Shown piece after piece: positions 12,225-20,055 of a stretch of DNA of 23,821 nt. The position numbers and the translations under genes are program-made. The stretch comes from a virus. Position 1 is the first letter of the stretch, and every line of letters starts with the position of its first letter. The notes below the pieces were generated by a model that had not been told where the DNA came from, did no database searches, and saw only the letters and a program-made list of their open reading frames with translations. The DNA lies in IMG/VR virus record IMGVR_UViG_3300025570_000114, positions 1 through 23,821 of that record, one strand, 5' to 3'.

Positions 12225-12967
12225 TGGCCGCAGATATTGATCAGTTGCGTGAACTGATTAGGCTTGCTGAAACCCATCAGGCAAAGTTAGCAAGCGCGTT
12301 AGTTAAGCTAGAGAATCGTATAGCTGACATCATGGCTACTGCCCCGCTAAGAGATGGCGAGTTGTTTGACCTAGAGTGGGCTGTACAGGCTAGGGTTGTT
12401 CTGCGTGAGGCTATAGAGCAAGAATACCTAACGGTAGTTGATGGCTTAGTTCGACAGTATAACGATGTAGCGGCTAAGGCTATTGCCATGCTAGGGCAGT
12501 ACGGTGACATTGCTAACCTAGATGCTAGTATTATTCAGCAGTTACAGAGCCTAACCTTTAAAGGCTTTGAGGATTTAGGACAACAGTACCTAGATGTCAT
12601 TGCTAAAGAGGTCTACGAAAGCACCCTAACAGGAACACCATTTGCCGCAAGCGTAGCAACGATTAGAGCCACTGTAGGCAGTGATCTAGGGCGTTATGCT
12701 AGTCAGCAGTTACACGACTCCCTAATGCAGTTTGACGCGGCTGTAAACACTAGAGTTGCCTTAGAGTCAGGTGCTAAAGAGTTTAAGTATCAAGGGCCAG
12801 ATGATGAGGTCACTAGAGCATTTTGTGGAAAGCACGTAGGCAAGACATATACTAAAGAAGAAATTGAAGAAATCTGGTCTGGTAGTTGGACTGGTAAGAT
12901 AGATGGTAATCCATTTATTGTGCGTGGTGGCTATAACTGCCGCCATAGGTTTAGGGCTGTATTCTAA
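12224..12967 (+). CDS. Head morphogenesis protein (Mu F / SPP1 gp7 like)
   Basis: The 247-residue product has a helical N-terminal two-thirds and the family C-terminal signature: KYQGPDDEVTRAFCGKHVGK, then YTKEEIEE, and finally NPFIVRGGYNCRHRF (about 229-243). The conserved Cys/His residues (C202, C239, H241) suggest metal binding. Minor head proteins of this type are packaged in small numbers and bind the portal. It starts at the portal stop (TAATG). Confidence 0.85.
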   Translation: MAADIDQLRELIRLAETHQAKLASALVKLENRIADIMATAPLRDGELFDLEWAVQARVVLREAIEQEYLTVVDGLVRQYNDVAAKAIAMLGQYGDIANLDASIIQQLQSLTFKGFEDLGQQYLDVIAKEVYESTLTGTPFAASVATIRATVGSDLGRYASQQLHDSLMQFDAAVNTRVALESGAKEFKYQGPDDEVTRAFCGKHVGKTYTKEEIEEIWSGSWTGKIDGNPFIVRGGYNCRHRFRAVF

Positions 12968-12977
12968 GGAGACAATC

Positions 12978-13049
12978 ATGCCACAAGGTAAAGGTACATA
13001 CGGTAGTAAAGTAGGACGACCCAAAAAGAAGAAAAAAACCAAGAAATAA
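12978..13049 (+). CDS. Small basic phage peptide MPQGKGTYGSKVGRP (23 aa)
   Basis: A good ribosome binding site (TAAGGAGA, 12965-12972) precedes ATG 12978, and the frame ends at TAA 13047-13049. The 23-residue product begins MPQGKGTYGSKVGRP and ends in a Lys-rich tail (KKKKKTKK). I recall near-identical short peptides ('MPxGKGTYGSKVGRPxKKK') in phage head regions, so I regard it as a real conserved micro-gene. The basic charge suggests nucleic acid binding or an interaction with head proteins; its function is unknown. Confidence 0.7.
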   Translation: MPQGKGTYGSKVGRPKKKKKTKK

Positions 13050-13054
13050 TTATA

Positions 13055-13063
13055 TGCTACAAT
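13055..13063 (+). promoter_or_regulatory. Extended -10 promoter before scaffold/capsid genes
   Basis: TGCTACAAT (13055-13063) matches an extended -10 element (TGnTATAAT, one mismatch) 36 bp before the scaffold start. No -35 is visible, which extended -10 promoters tolerate. It would boost scaffold and capsid expression. TACAAT is also the -10 of the late promoter. Confidence 0.4.
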
Positions 13064-13098
13064 GTTAATTCACCAATACTCTATAAGAGGTTCGTAAC

Positions 13099-13758
13099 AT
13101 GAGCGATGAAATCATGGCATCAGAAGCTGATACTGAGACAGCGGCAGTAGAAACTCAGGAAACCAAGACCTTTACTCAGGACGAACTAGATCGAATTGTT
13201 GCGGATCGCGTAGCAAGAGAGCAAAGAAAGTTCGACAAGAAGATACAAGGCATTGATCTGGATGACGCAAAGGAACTGATGGCAAAGCGTGAAGCCGCAG
13301 AACTGGAACGACAAAAGGAGCGTGGCGAGTTTGATTCTATCCTTAAGAAAACGGTCGAAAAGAAAGATATGGAAATACAGAGTTACAAAAGCAAGTTGCA
13401 ACAGACGCTCGTAGATGGAGCGATTCTTGGTGCGGCTTCTAATAATAACGCTGTCAATCCAAATCAAGTATCACAGTTATTGAAAGACCAGACCAGACTA
13501 TCAGATGATGGAACGGTAGAGGTGCTAGACGGTAACGGTGTACCGCGATACAATGACAGCGGTGATCTGCTATCAGTTAATGAAATGGTATCAGAATTTT
13601 TAACAGTAAACCCACACATGGTCAAAGCGTCACAAGGTGGCACAGGCTCGATGGGTAACACTGGTGGCTCTACACAGAAGCCTCAATCTGTGGCAGATAT
13701 GGTTGCTAACTGGAGTAATGGCGGCAAAGAAGCATTTGCCTCCATGAAGAAAAAGTAA
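13099..13758 (+). CDS. Scaffold protein
   Basis: The 219-residue product is acidic at the N terminus (SEADTETAAVETQET), then a long charged coiled coil (about 28-110: FTQDELDRIVADRVAREQRK, MAKREAAELERQKERGEF, EKKDMEIQSYKSKLQQ). A helix LVDGAILGAASNNNAVNPNQ and a Gly/Ser-rich segment follow, and it ends in a basic KEAFASMKKK tail. This is the pattern of capsid scaffolding proteins (gp20/DUF4355-like). It lies directly upstream of the major capsid gene, with AGAGG at 13086-13090. Scaffolds guide prohead assembly and leave before or during packaging; no protease motif is present. Confidence 0.85.
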   Translation: MSDEIMASEADTETAAVETQETKTFTQDELDRIVADRVAREQRKFDKKIQGIDLDDAKELMAKREAAELERQKERGEFDSILKKTVEKKDMEIQSYKSKLQQTLVDGAILGAASNNNAVNPNQVSQLLKDQTRLSDDGTVEVLDGNGVPRYNDSGDLLSVNEMVSEFLTVNPHMVKASQGGTGSMGNTGGSTQKPQSVADMVANWSNGGKEAFASMKKK

Positions 13759-13795
13759 CCACCAAACCACTATTTAATTTTTTGAGGATACAATC

Positions 13796-14629
13796 ATGGC
13801 CGCAACAACTTCAACAACTCTTGACGATCTCTTTGTAAATATCGTCGCACAAGCACGTTTCACTGCTGAAGAGCAGTCCCTAATGATGGGTCTCGTTACT
13901 CAGTACAACATCCAAGCCCAAGCAGGAAAGACCATTCAGGTTCCTAAGTACCCTGCCATTGCCGCGGCAAACTTGACCGAAGGCACTGACATGACTAGCA
14001 CTACTGTTTCTACTTCTTCAGTTTCTGTAACTGTAGGAGAGGTAGGCGCACAGGTTCTATTGACTGACATGGCTACTTACGGTGACGGCAACCCTGCTGT
14101 TGAGTTAGGTACTGTTCTTGGTAACGCTATCGCTACTAAGATTGATACTGACCTTATTGCTTTGTTTGACGGTTTCTCTGGTTCTATCGGAACCGCAGGA
14201 GCAGAAATCACTGTAGCTGACCTATTTAAGGCCGCGGCTACTTTGCGTTCTAACAAGGTTACTGGAACTATCAATGCTGTTGTACACCCATTCCAAGCGT
14301 ACCAGTTGAAAGCTAACCTAACTAACACCTTTGCTAACCCAAATGGTGGCGACTTGCAGAACGAAGCAATGCGTAACGGTTATGTTGGTACTATCGCAGG
14401 TATCAATGTATATGAGTCTGCTAACGTAGCTATTGATGGTAACGACGATGCTAAAGGTGCTGTATTTGCTCCAGAAGCATTGATGATCGCTATGAAGCGT
14501 GACTTCAACATTGCGCCTCAGCGTGATGAGTCACTACGCGCATTCGAGTTAAACGCTACTGCTGTATATGGCGTTGCTGAACTTGATGATGCATTCGGTG
14601 TTGAGATTCTATCTGACTCCGCATTGTAA
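13796..14629 (+). CDS. Major capsid protein
   Basis: The 277-residue product has an HK97-fold-like composition: an N-arm, then TIQVPKYPAIAAANLTEGTD, a strand region, ALFDGFSGSIGTAG, VVHPFQAYQLKANL and a C-terminal MIAMKRDFNIAPQRDESL with AVYGVAELDDAFGVEI. It follows the scaffold gene and precedes a strong terminator, as major capsid genes often do. TTTTGAGGATACAATC upstream provides GAGG. The codons are noticeably T-ending (GCT, ACT, GGT), compatible with high expression. The exact capsid subfamily is not resolved by eye. Confidence 0.88.
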   Translation: MAATTSTTLDDLFVNIVAQARFTAEEQSLMMGLVTQYNIQAQAGKTIQVPKYPAIAAANLTEGTDMTSTTVSTSSVSVTVGEVGAQVLLTDMATYGDGNPAVELGTVLGNAIATKIDTDLIALFDGFSGSIGTAGAEITVADLFKAAATLRSNKVTGTINAVVHPFQAYQLKANLTNTFANPNGGDLQNEAMRNGYVGTIAGINVYESANVAIDGNDDAKGAVFAPEALMIAMKRDFNIAPQRDESLRAFELNATAVYGVAELDDAFGVEILSDSAL

Positions 14630-14637
14630 GACTGACT

Positions 14638-14663
14638 GCCCCTTCTTCGGAGGGGGCTTTCTT
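14638..14663 (+). terminator. Strong intrinsic terminator after major capsid gene
   Basis: GCCCCTTC (14638-14645) pairs with GAGGGGGC (14650-14657), one G-T pair, around a TTCG tetraloop, followed by TTTCTT. The 8-bp stem with a UUCG loop is very stable. It probably reduces read-through so that capsid outnumbers downstream products. Confidence 0.8.
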
Positions 14664-14673
14664 ATAAGGTAAA

Positions 14674-15090
14674 ATGGTAATGGCATATTCAAGCGATGCA
14701 GATTTATTAAAGTTAATTCCAGACATTCTCGATCTAGGTATCGAGTCTTTTGTATTGGAACACCCAAAAGCACAGGCAGACATACAGCGCGAGTTACGGA
14801 TTAAATGGTGGCCGCGAAAGAATATTGCAGGTGAGATGGACAACAGCAAACTTACCTCAACACAGTTTACAATGGCAAGTGCCTATCTAGTATTATGGCG
14901 TTATGCTTTACCGCAGTTAACCAACTGGGTAGAGGGTGATCGATTCCAAAGCATGATTGATTTCTACAAGGCGCGATACGGTGAAGAGTTAGAGGCTGTA
15001 TTGGCTGATGGCGTTGACTATGATGCAGATGGCGATGGCGTTATTAAGGAAGATGAAAAGCAACCTGTAGGACAAAGGTTAGACAGGTAA
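14674..15090 (+). CDS. Head-tail connector / adaptor protein
   Basis: The 138-residue product is predicted mainly helical: YSSDADLLKLIPDILDLGIE, then KWWPRKNIAGEMD, a FTMASAYLVLWRYALPQL helix and FYKARYGEELEAVL. It ends with an Asp-rich loop (DYDADGDGVIKEDE, EF-hand-like in composition). Its size and its position right after the capsid terminator and before neck genes fit a gp6-like head-tail connector. ATG 14680 two codons downstream is an equally good start (AAGG at 14666-14669 is 4 or 10 bases away). Confidence 0.6.
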   Translation: MVMAYSSDADLLKLIPDILDLGIESFVLEHPKAQADIQRELRIKWWPRKNIAGEMDNSKLTSTQFTMASAYLVLWRYALPQLTNWVEGDRFQSMIDFYKARYGEELEAVLADGVDYDADGDGVIKEDEKQPVGQRLDR

Positions 15091-15512
15091 TGGAATTTAC
15101 TGTTGACGCTGATTTTAAACAAGCATCTCGCGCTTTAAAAAAGAGAGGCAAAGATTTAAAGTCGAGCGTTAAAAAAGCCTTATTAATTACAGGATTAAAA
15201 GGCATAGAAATTATAGAAGATAGAACCAGTAAAGGAAGAAGTTACAAAGGTTCGTTTTTTAAGAAGTATAATGCTCAATATAAAGCATATAGACTTTCAA
15301 GAGGTAGAAGCAGTAAGCCTAATTTAGAGTTTACTGGAAAAATGCTTGGTAGCATGGCGGTAATATCTAGTAGTAGGCAAGCAGAGATTTACTTTACTAG
15401 AGGCACTGAATCTAAGAAAGCGGCTATGAATGAAAAGAAAAGACCGTTTTTCGGGTTTAGTCGGAGTGAGCAAAAGCAACTTGGTAAAGTATTTGAAAGG
15501 TATTTGAAATGA
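15090..15512 (+). CDS. Virion morphogenesis protein (Mu gpG / HK97 gp10 like)
   Basis: The 140-residue basic product has KQASRALKKRGKDLKSSVKK at the N terminus and KKYNAQYKAYRLSRGRSSKP, then NLEFTGKMLGSM (about 76-87). This is the motif of phage virion morphogenesis proteins, in which a substrate-like loop precedes 'L..TG.m..s'. KKRPFFGFSRSEQKQLGKV near the C terminus is also typical. The family acts at the head-tail joint or tail completion. It is joined by TAATG upstream and ATGA downstream. Confidence 0.75.
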   Translation: MEFTVDADFKQASRALKKRGKDLKSSVKKALLITGLKGIEIIEDRTSKGRSYKGSFFKKYNAQYKAYRLSRGRSSKPNLEFTGKMLGSMAVISSSRQAEIYFTRGTESKKAAMNEKKRPFFGFSRSEQKQLGKVFERYLK

Positions 15513-15943
15513 GCGTAAGAGAAGAAATAGCTGAAAATATTGTTACTACACTAAAGGGCATTAAAAGCCCTGTTGCTGTAAAATATGCTACTCGTGAGCC
15601 GTTTGACTTTGAGAAGCTGTCTAACGCTCAATACCCTGCTGTCTTAGTGCGTAGTGCTGATGAAAGCAGAGAAGATACATCGATAGGTGGATCGATAACC
15701 CAGAGAATGGGTACGATTAATTATGACTTGGTTTGTTTTGTTAAAGGCTCTGCGATTGACAGTGCAAGAAACAACATAATCGAGGCGATTGAAGAAGGTC
15801 TTGATGTTGACCGTACTAGAGGCAGTAAAGCCATAGATACGCAGGTAGTCAATGTTGAGATAGATGAAGGTTCTATTGATCCCATTGGTGGGGTCATTAT
15901 TACAGTCCGTATAGTATATCAGTATACTCGCGGCACAACTTAA
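15509..15943 (+). CDS. Tail terminator/completion protein
   Basis: The 144-residue product has the alpha/beta layout of tail terminator proteins. It has an N-terminal helix (VREEIAENIVTTLKGI), a strand with YPAVLVRSADE, then QRMGTINYDLVCFVKG, a second helix (SARNNIIEAIEEGLDVD) and a final strand VIITVRIVYQYTRG. Such hexameric proteins stop tail-tube polymerisation and connect it to the head. It sits between the neck gene and the tail-tube gene, the usual place. No sequence-specific motif makes it certain. Confidence 0.7.
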   Translation: MSVREEIAENIVTTLKGIKSPVAVKYATREPFDFEKLSNAQYPAVLVRSADESREDTSIGGSITQRMGTINYDLVCFVKGSAIDSARNNIIEAIEEGLDVDRTRGSKAIDTQVVNVEIDEGSIDPIGGVIITVRIVYQYTRGTT

Positions 15944-15965
15944 CTTAACTTAAAAGGTACATATC

Positions 15966-16367
15966 ATGGCGACTAAAACAGGCGCATCTGGAGTAGTAAA
16001 AGTACAAGTCTCAGGCACGACTGTTGCCGTGGTAGGCGAGGTACGTTCTTTCACGTTTGACGGTTCAGCAGACACCATTGAAGATTCAGTAATGGGCGAT
16101 TCTTCTAGAACTTACAAGCAAGGCTTAAAAACTAACACAGTTTCAATCGAATGCTATTGGGATGAGGCTGATGCACAGCAGTTAATTCTTGACGAACGTG
16201 CTTCTGTAGATTTTGAAATCTATCCTACTGGCACTGGTTCAGGCGAGACTTTCTTTTCAGGCGGTGGCATTGTAACTTCTCGTTCTATCAGTGGAGCATT
16301 TGATGGAATGGTTGAAGCAAGTTTTACCATTCAGTGCAGTGGAGATGTAACCGAAGCACAAGTATAA
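15966..16367 (+). CDS. Major tail tube protein
   Basis: The 133-residue product is beta-rich: SGVVKVQVSGTTVAVVGEVR, then FTFDGSADTIEDSVMGDSSR, a YKQGLKTNTVSIECYWDEAD strand and IVTSRSISGAFDGMVEASFT. This is the arrangement of TP901-1/lambda-gpV-type tube proteins, with the W/D-rich 'cyWDe' segment and a C-terminal strand pair. It assembles into stacked hexameric rings forming the tail tube. AAAGG lies upstream at 15952-15956. Its place between terminator and chaperone genes is canonical. Confidence 0.85.
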   Translation: MATKTGASGVVKVQVSGTTVAVVGEVRSFTFDGSADTIEDSVMGDSSRTYKQGLKTNTVSIECYWDEADAQQLILDERASVDFEIYPTGTGSGETFFSGGGIVTSRSISGAFDGMVEASFTIQCSGDVTEAQV

Positions 16368-16379
16368 GGGGATTAAACC

Positions 16380-16727
16380 ATGGGATTAGCAAAAGAGTTA
16401 CGAAGCAGAAGAAAGTTATCAGCGCGAGAAGTATTAGTGCCTGAGTGGGGTGACGATTCTGGAGCATTTAAGTTATATTGCAGAAGCATTACGTGTTATG
16501 ACTTAGACCAGTTACAGAAGAAGCACCCTAACTTTTTAAACAATATGACTATCAGTGCAATGGTGGATTTGATTTGCATGAAGGCAGAGGATGAAGGCGG
16601 CACTAAGTTGTTTGCATCTGCGGAAGATAGGTTAGATTTGATGGGCGAGGAGACAAGCGTTATATCAGAAATAGCCAATCAGATGTTTGCTGAGATAGAG
16701 TCTGCTGAGGAACACGAAAAAAACTGA
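16380..16727 (+). CDS. Tail assembly chaperone gpG-like (short product)
   Basis: The 115-residue product is acidic at the C terminus, with VPEWGDDSGAFKLYCRSITC near the N terminus and a helical FLNNMTISAMVDLICMKAED. An acidic tail follows (FAEIESAEEHEKN). It sits between the tail tube and tape measure genes and ends in the slippery heptamer of a -1 frameshift signal, the hallmark of the lambda G/GT arrangement. It is expected to bind the tape measure during tail assembly and not be in the virion. Confidence 0.85.
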   Translation: MGLAKELRSRRKLSAREVLVPEWGDDSGAFKLYCRSITCYDLDQLQKKHPNFLNNMTISAMVDLICMKAEDEGGTKLFASAEDRLDLMGEETSVISEIANQMFAEIESAEEHEKN

Positions 16728-16867
16728 GAAGCGATCACTCAAGGATGACCATGTTATCTCTGGCTGATCGCCTTCACATGAGTATTGCTGAAGCGGAACA
16801 AACGCCCGTTAGTCATTTGAACGAATGGGTTGCATACCACAAAATAGTTGGCGAGAAAAATGATTAA
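16380..16867 (+). CDS. Tail assembly chaperone gpGT-like, made by -1 frameshift
   Basis: A -1 shift at AAAAAAC (16718-16724) bypasses the TGA at 16725 and adds 47 codons ending at TAA 16865-16867, giving 162 residues. The added part includes LADRLHMSIAEAEQTPVSHL and NEWVAYHKIVGEKND, which resemble the T part of GT chaperones (Trp-containing helix, charged end). In lambda, G and GT are made in a fixed ratio and both are needed for tail assembly, GT bridging to tail tube protein. The tape measure start (16860) overlaps its end. An independent start at ATG 16751 is an alternative. Confidence 0.8.
16718..16775 (+). promoter_or_regulatory. Programmed -1 ribosomal frameshift site with stimulatory stem
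   Basis: The slippery heptamer A AAA AAC is in the correct zero frame (gaA AAA AAC tga). After a 6-nt spacer, GCGATCA (16731-16737) pairs perfectly with TGATCGC (16765-16771). Three more pairs are possible (GAA 16728-16730 with TTC 16773-16775) across one bulged C. The loop is 27 nt. Confidence 0.85.
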
Positions 16868-18701
16868 CCCTATTAAAATTGCTATTGCAGGTCTCGATAA
16901 CACAGAAGCAGTATTTGCGGCAGTACAAAAAAGGTTTAGGAAACTTTCTGCAACTATCGACAAGGTTAAAAACCGATTTCCTTTATTAAGTGCATCATTC
17001 GCAAAGGTTGGCGGTTTTCTTAAAAGCGCAATATCTACTATTGTCAAAAGTGCATTAGCGATGGGGGCGGCCTTCACGGTTGCCTTATCCGCTATCACTA
17101 TCAAAACTATGTCTTCTATAGATGCATTAGGGAAGATGTCATCTAAGATAGGAACAACGGCAGGGTCACTTGCTAAACTCCAATTTGCCGCAGAGCAGAC
17201 AGGCGTATCTGCTGAAACTATGGGTATGGCAATGCAACGCTTTACTCGTAGGGCGGCAGAAGCGGCTAGAGGTACAGGCGAGGCTAAAGGTGCATTGAAA
17301 GAACTAAATCTAAGCGCGGCTGAATTAATTAAGATGCCGTTAGAAGATCAAGTTCTTGCTCTTTCTAAATCATTTGACAAAGTAGAAACATCTGCTGACA
17401 AAGTTAGATTGGCTATGAAGCTGTTTGACTCTGAAGGTGTTGCGCTTGTAAACACTTTAGGCGCAGGTTCTGATGGCTTACAGGCAATGTTTAGTGATGC
17501 TGAAGCATTGGGTCTAGTTTTATCCGAGGACGCAGTAGACGGTGTAGAAGCCGCTAATGACTCCATGAATCGTCTTAAGACATTGTTTGTTGGATTTAGC
17601 CGACAAGCCGTTGCCGCGTTTGCTCCTGCAATAGACGAGATAGCAAAATCATTAACTGAACTTGGTTTGAAAGCCGCTGATGGCGATGTTCAGAATATTG
17701 GTGAAGTAATTGCAAAGTCTATTGTCGACGGTCTGGTTTCTGTTTTGGAAGTCATACAGAAAATGATGAATGCGTTTGGTGAGATGGCGCACGAAATCAA
17801 AAAAATATATAGAAACTTTTTCCCAAGCAAGGAAATGGAAGCTGACAAAAAACGCTTAAACGATTTGTTCAGTACGCCTATTGAAGACATTAATTTATTT
17901 TCAGATAAGCAATATGAACTATTTGAAGCAGAAATTGCGGCACTAAAAAACAAGATTGCAGGAGAAGAAGGCGATTTTATACCTTTTGATTTTTCAGAAT
18001 TAATTGCAGGTCTTGTGAGAGTTAAAGACGCTATCGGTGTAGTCGGTGAAGCGGTTGAGCCAGTAATAGATGAGATCGCGACATTAGGGGAAGGTAACTG
18101 GTTTGAAAAACTTATTGGCTCTGCATTAGATTTTAAAGATATAGCAAGTGTAGCTTTTGGAAGGGTTGCAGATCAAGTATTTGACTTTGATAGCGCAATG
18201 AATTCATTAGTTACTGGCTCTATTGATGCAATGGTTCAGGGTTTTTCTGACATGATGACAGGTGCTAAGAGTTTTGGTAACGCTATGAAGGATATGGCAA
18301 AAACCGTTATTGATGCTTTAATGAAAATGTACATTAAATATATGATTGTTCAGCCGCTGTTTGACATGATGTTTCCAAATGCAAGAGCAGGGGAAGATGT
18401 GCCAGCAGGCAAAGCATTAGGCGGCCCAGTGCAGGCTAATACTCCTTATCTTGTAGGTGAGCGTGGCCCAGAACTATTTATGCCTAACTCTGGCGGTAAC
18501 ATTATTCCAAATAACAAAATGGGTGGCGGTAGCAGTAGTGTAGTAGTACAGCAGACTATCAACGTGACTACAGGCGTACAGCAAACCGTACGTGCTGAGA
18601 TCGTTCAGTTAATGCCTCAGATAGCCCAAGCCGCTAAAGGTGCTGTTGCAGACGCTAGGTTGCGCGGTGGTAACTTCTCTAAAGCAATGGGAGGCGCATA
18701 A
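16860..18701 (+). CDS. Tail tape measure protein
   Basis: The start is ATG 16860; a TTG four codons earlier is less likely. The 613-residue product has a basic N terminus (KIAIAGLDNTEAVFAAVQKR), a hydrophobic segment (about 66-84: IVKSALAMGAAFTVALSAIT), and a tape-measure-like LAKLQFAAEQTGVSAETMGM / MQRFTRRAAEAARGTGEAKG region. Helical and hydrophobic parts follow in the C-terminal half, then the C-terminal VGERGPELFMPNSGGNIIPN typical of tape measures. It sets tail length, roughly 90 nm if 0.15 nm per residue applies, and is released into the host with DNA. It overlaps the end of the GT frame. Confidence 0.9.
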   Translation: MINPIKIAIAGLDNTEAVFAAVQKRFRKLSATIDKVKNRFPLLSASFAKVGGFLKSAISTIVKSALAMGAAFTVALSAITIKTMSSIDALGKMSSKIGTTAGSLAKLQFAAEQTGVSAETMGMAMQRFTRRAAEAARGTGEAKGALKELNLSAAELIKMPLEDQVLALSKSFDKVETSADKVRLAMKLFDSEGVALVNTLGAGSDGLQAMFSDAEALGLVLSEDAVDGVEAANDSMNRLKTLFVGFSRQAVAAFAPAIDEIAKSLTELGLKAADGDVQNIGEVIAKSIVDGLVSVLEVIQKMMNAFGEMAHEIKKIYRNFFPSKEMEADKKRLNDLFSTPIEDINLFSDKQYELFEAEIAALKNKIAGEEGDFIPFDFSELIAGLVRVKDAIGVVGEAVEPVIDEIATLGEGNWFEKLIGSALDFKDIASVAFGRVADQVFDFDSAMNSLVTGSIDAMVQGFSDMMTGAKSFGNAMKDMAKTVIDALMKMYIKYMIVQPLFDMMFPNARAGEDVPAGKALGGPVQANTPYLVGERGPELFMPNSGGNIIPNNKMGGGSSSVVVQQTINVTTGVQQTVRAEIVQLMPQIAQAAKGAVADARLRGGNFSKAMGGA

Positions 18702-19261
18702 TGCCCTTATCTTTTCCCTCAGTAGGCATACAGAATATGTCAATGCGGCTAAAACGTGTTGTTGCTGTTGCTGAATCGCCCTTTACTTTAGATACTCAAG
18801 TATATACTCATCAAGGCGCAAGATGGGAAGCAGAGGTATCTTTACCTCCACTTAGCCATGCAGAGGCACGATCAGTTGAAGCATTTATTGTTGGCCTTAT
18901 CGGAAGGGAAGGCACTTTTACTTTTGGCAATCCTTTACATACAAGCACTCTTTCGGCTAACACTGTCAGTAGTGCCGCTATAAGGGCAGAGTCATTCACA
19001 CTAGGCTCAGGAACAGCCGCAGTATCCGCAGGAACTTACTTTGAGTTAAATGATTACCTTTACCTAGTCACGCAAGATAAGGCGGCAGGAGCGACTACGT
19101 TAAACTTTCAGCCACCCTTAAGAGTTGCTGTTACCTCATCTCAGGCTGTTAAATACAACCTTCCTAAAAGTCTATGGCGTATGACCTCTAATGATATTGG
19201 TTGGTCGATTAACGAGGCTAGTATTTACGGCTTTACCTTTGCTTGTGTGGAGGCGTTATGA
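18701..19261 (+). CDS. Distal tail / minor tail protein
   Basis: The 186-residue product begins PLSFPSVGIQNMSMRLKRVV and is beta-rich. The N-terminal part, containing YTHQGARWEAEVSLPPLSHA (about 37-56) and an EAFIVGLIGREGTFTFGNPL segment, is typical of tail proteins placed just after the tape measure in marine siphoviruses. A second domain contains TYFELNDYLYLVTQDKAAG. I infer a distal tail or hub-adaptor protein; the family is not known to me by name. Coupled by TAATG upstream and ATGA downstream. Confidence 0.65.
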   Translation: MPLSFPSVGIQNMSMRLKRVVAVAESPFTLDTQVYTHQGARWEAEVSLPPLSHAEARSVEAFIVGLIGREGTFTFGNPLHTSTLSANTVSSAAIRAESFTLGSGTAAVSAGTYFELNDYLYLVTQDKAAGATTLNFQPPLRVAVTSSQAVKYNLPKSLWRMTSNDIGWSINEASIYGFTFACVEAL

Positions 19262-20055
19262 GTAGAACACTTACTACCTCTATGCGTGATGCGCTTGTCG
19301 CTGATACGGTTCGACCTATCTACCTAGTACGCATGGTATTTGACCAAAATATTGCGGCAGGTACTTTTGTTACAGGACACAAGTATAAAATAGTCAGTGT
19401 TGGTAATACTGATTTTACAGCTATTGGGGCAAGTGCAAACACGGTTGGTGTGACCTTTACTGCTACTGGTGCAGGTTCAGGAACTGGAATTGCAAGTGAA
19501 AGCCCTGCTGAATTAAACCTATGGTCTGGTGTTGGCGATCTTTCTTATGATGGCGAGACCTATCTTGGTGTTGGCGATTTGCTAGGCATAAGTGAAATCA
19601 AAGAAAGTGCTGACATCTCAGCGACAGGAATGAACATTAGTCTTACAGGTGTTAAATCATCTTTAGTATCTGTGGCAAAAGATCACGAATATCAAGGCAG
19701 ACCATTGACGGTTCACCTTGGCGCGTTTGATACATCTGGCTCTTTAGTTGCTGACCCTATCATTATCTTTTCTGGCTTTATGGATACCATGACTATTGCC
19801 GAAGCAGGGGAATACTCAACTATATCGATTGCAGTGGAAAACAAACTTATCGCTTTTGAGAAAACAAAAATAAGACGATATACAGCAGAAGATCAGAAGA
19901 TTGAACATCCTACAGACAAAGGTTTTGAGTTTGTAACCGCCATTGTAGAGAAAGAAATCATCTGGGGTAGGCCAACAGGTTCAACTGGTGGCAGTTCAGG
20001 AGGCTCTGGCGTTAATGGTGGTGCAGGTAATAATGGTAGTTGGAATACAGCTTGA
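19258..20055 (+). CDS. DUF2163-like tail hub protein with inserted domain
   Basis: The start is ATG 19258 (GGAGG at 19249-19253; overlaps the upstream stop). The 265-residue product resembles DUF2163-type baseplate/hub proteins: RPIYLVRMVFD at the start, then ELNLWSGVGDLSYDGETYLG, ISEIKESADISATGMNISL, IIIFSGFMDTMTIAEAGEYS and RRYTAEDQ. Between the first two lies a 50-residue insertion (31-80, 19348-19497) of a separate module: KYKIVSVGNTDFTAIGASAN then FTATGAGSGTG. That module is seen in diverse phage proteins. The C terminus is an unusual Gly/Ser/Asn-rich tail (from about residue 238). Confidence 0.75.
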   Translation: MSRTLTTSMRDALVADTVRPIYLVRMVFDQNIAAGTFVTGHKYKIVSVGNTDFTAIGASANTVGVTFTATGAGSGTGIASESPAELNLWSGVGDLSYDGETYLGVGDLLGISEIKESADISATGMNISLTGVKSSLVSVAKDHEYQGRPLTVHLGAFDTSGSLVADPIIIFSGFMDTMTIAEAGEYSTISIAVENKLIAFEKTKIRRYTAEDQKIEHPTDKGFEFVTAIVEKEIIWGRPTGSTGGSSGGSGVNGGAGNNGSWNTA

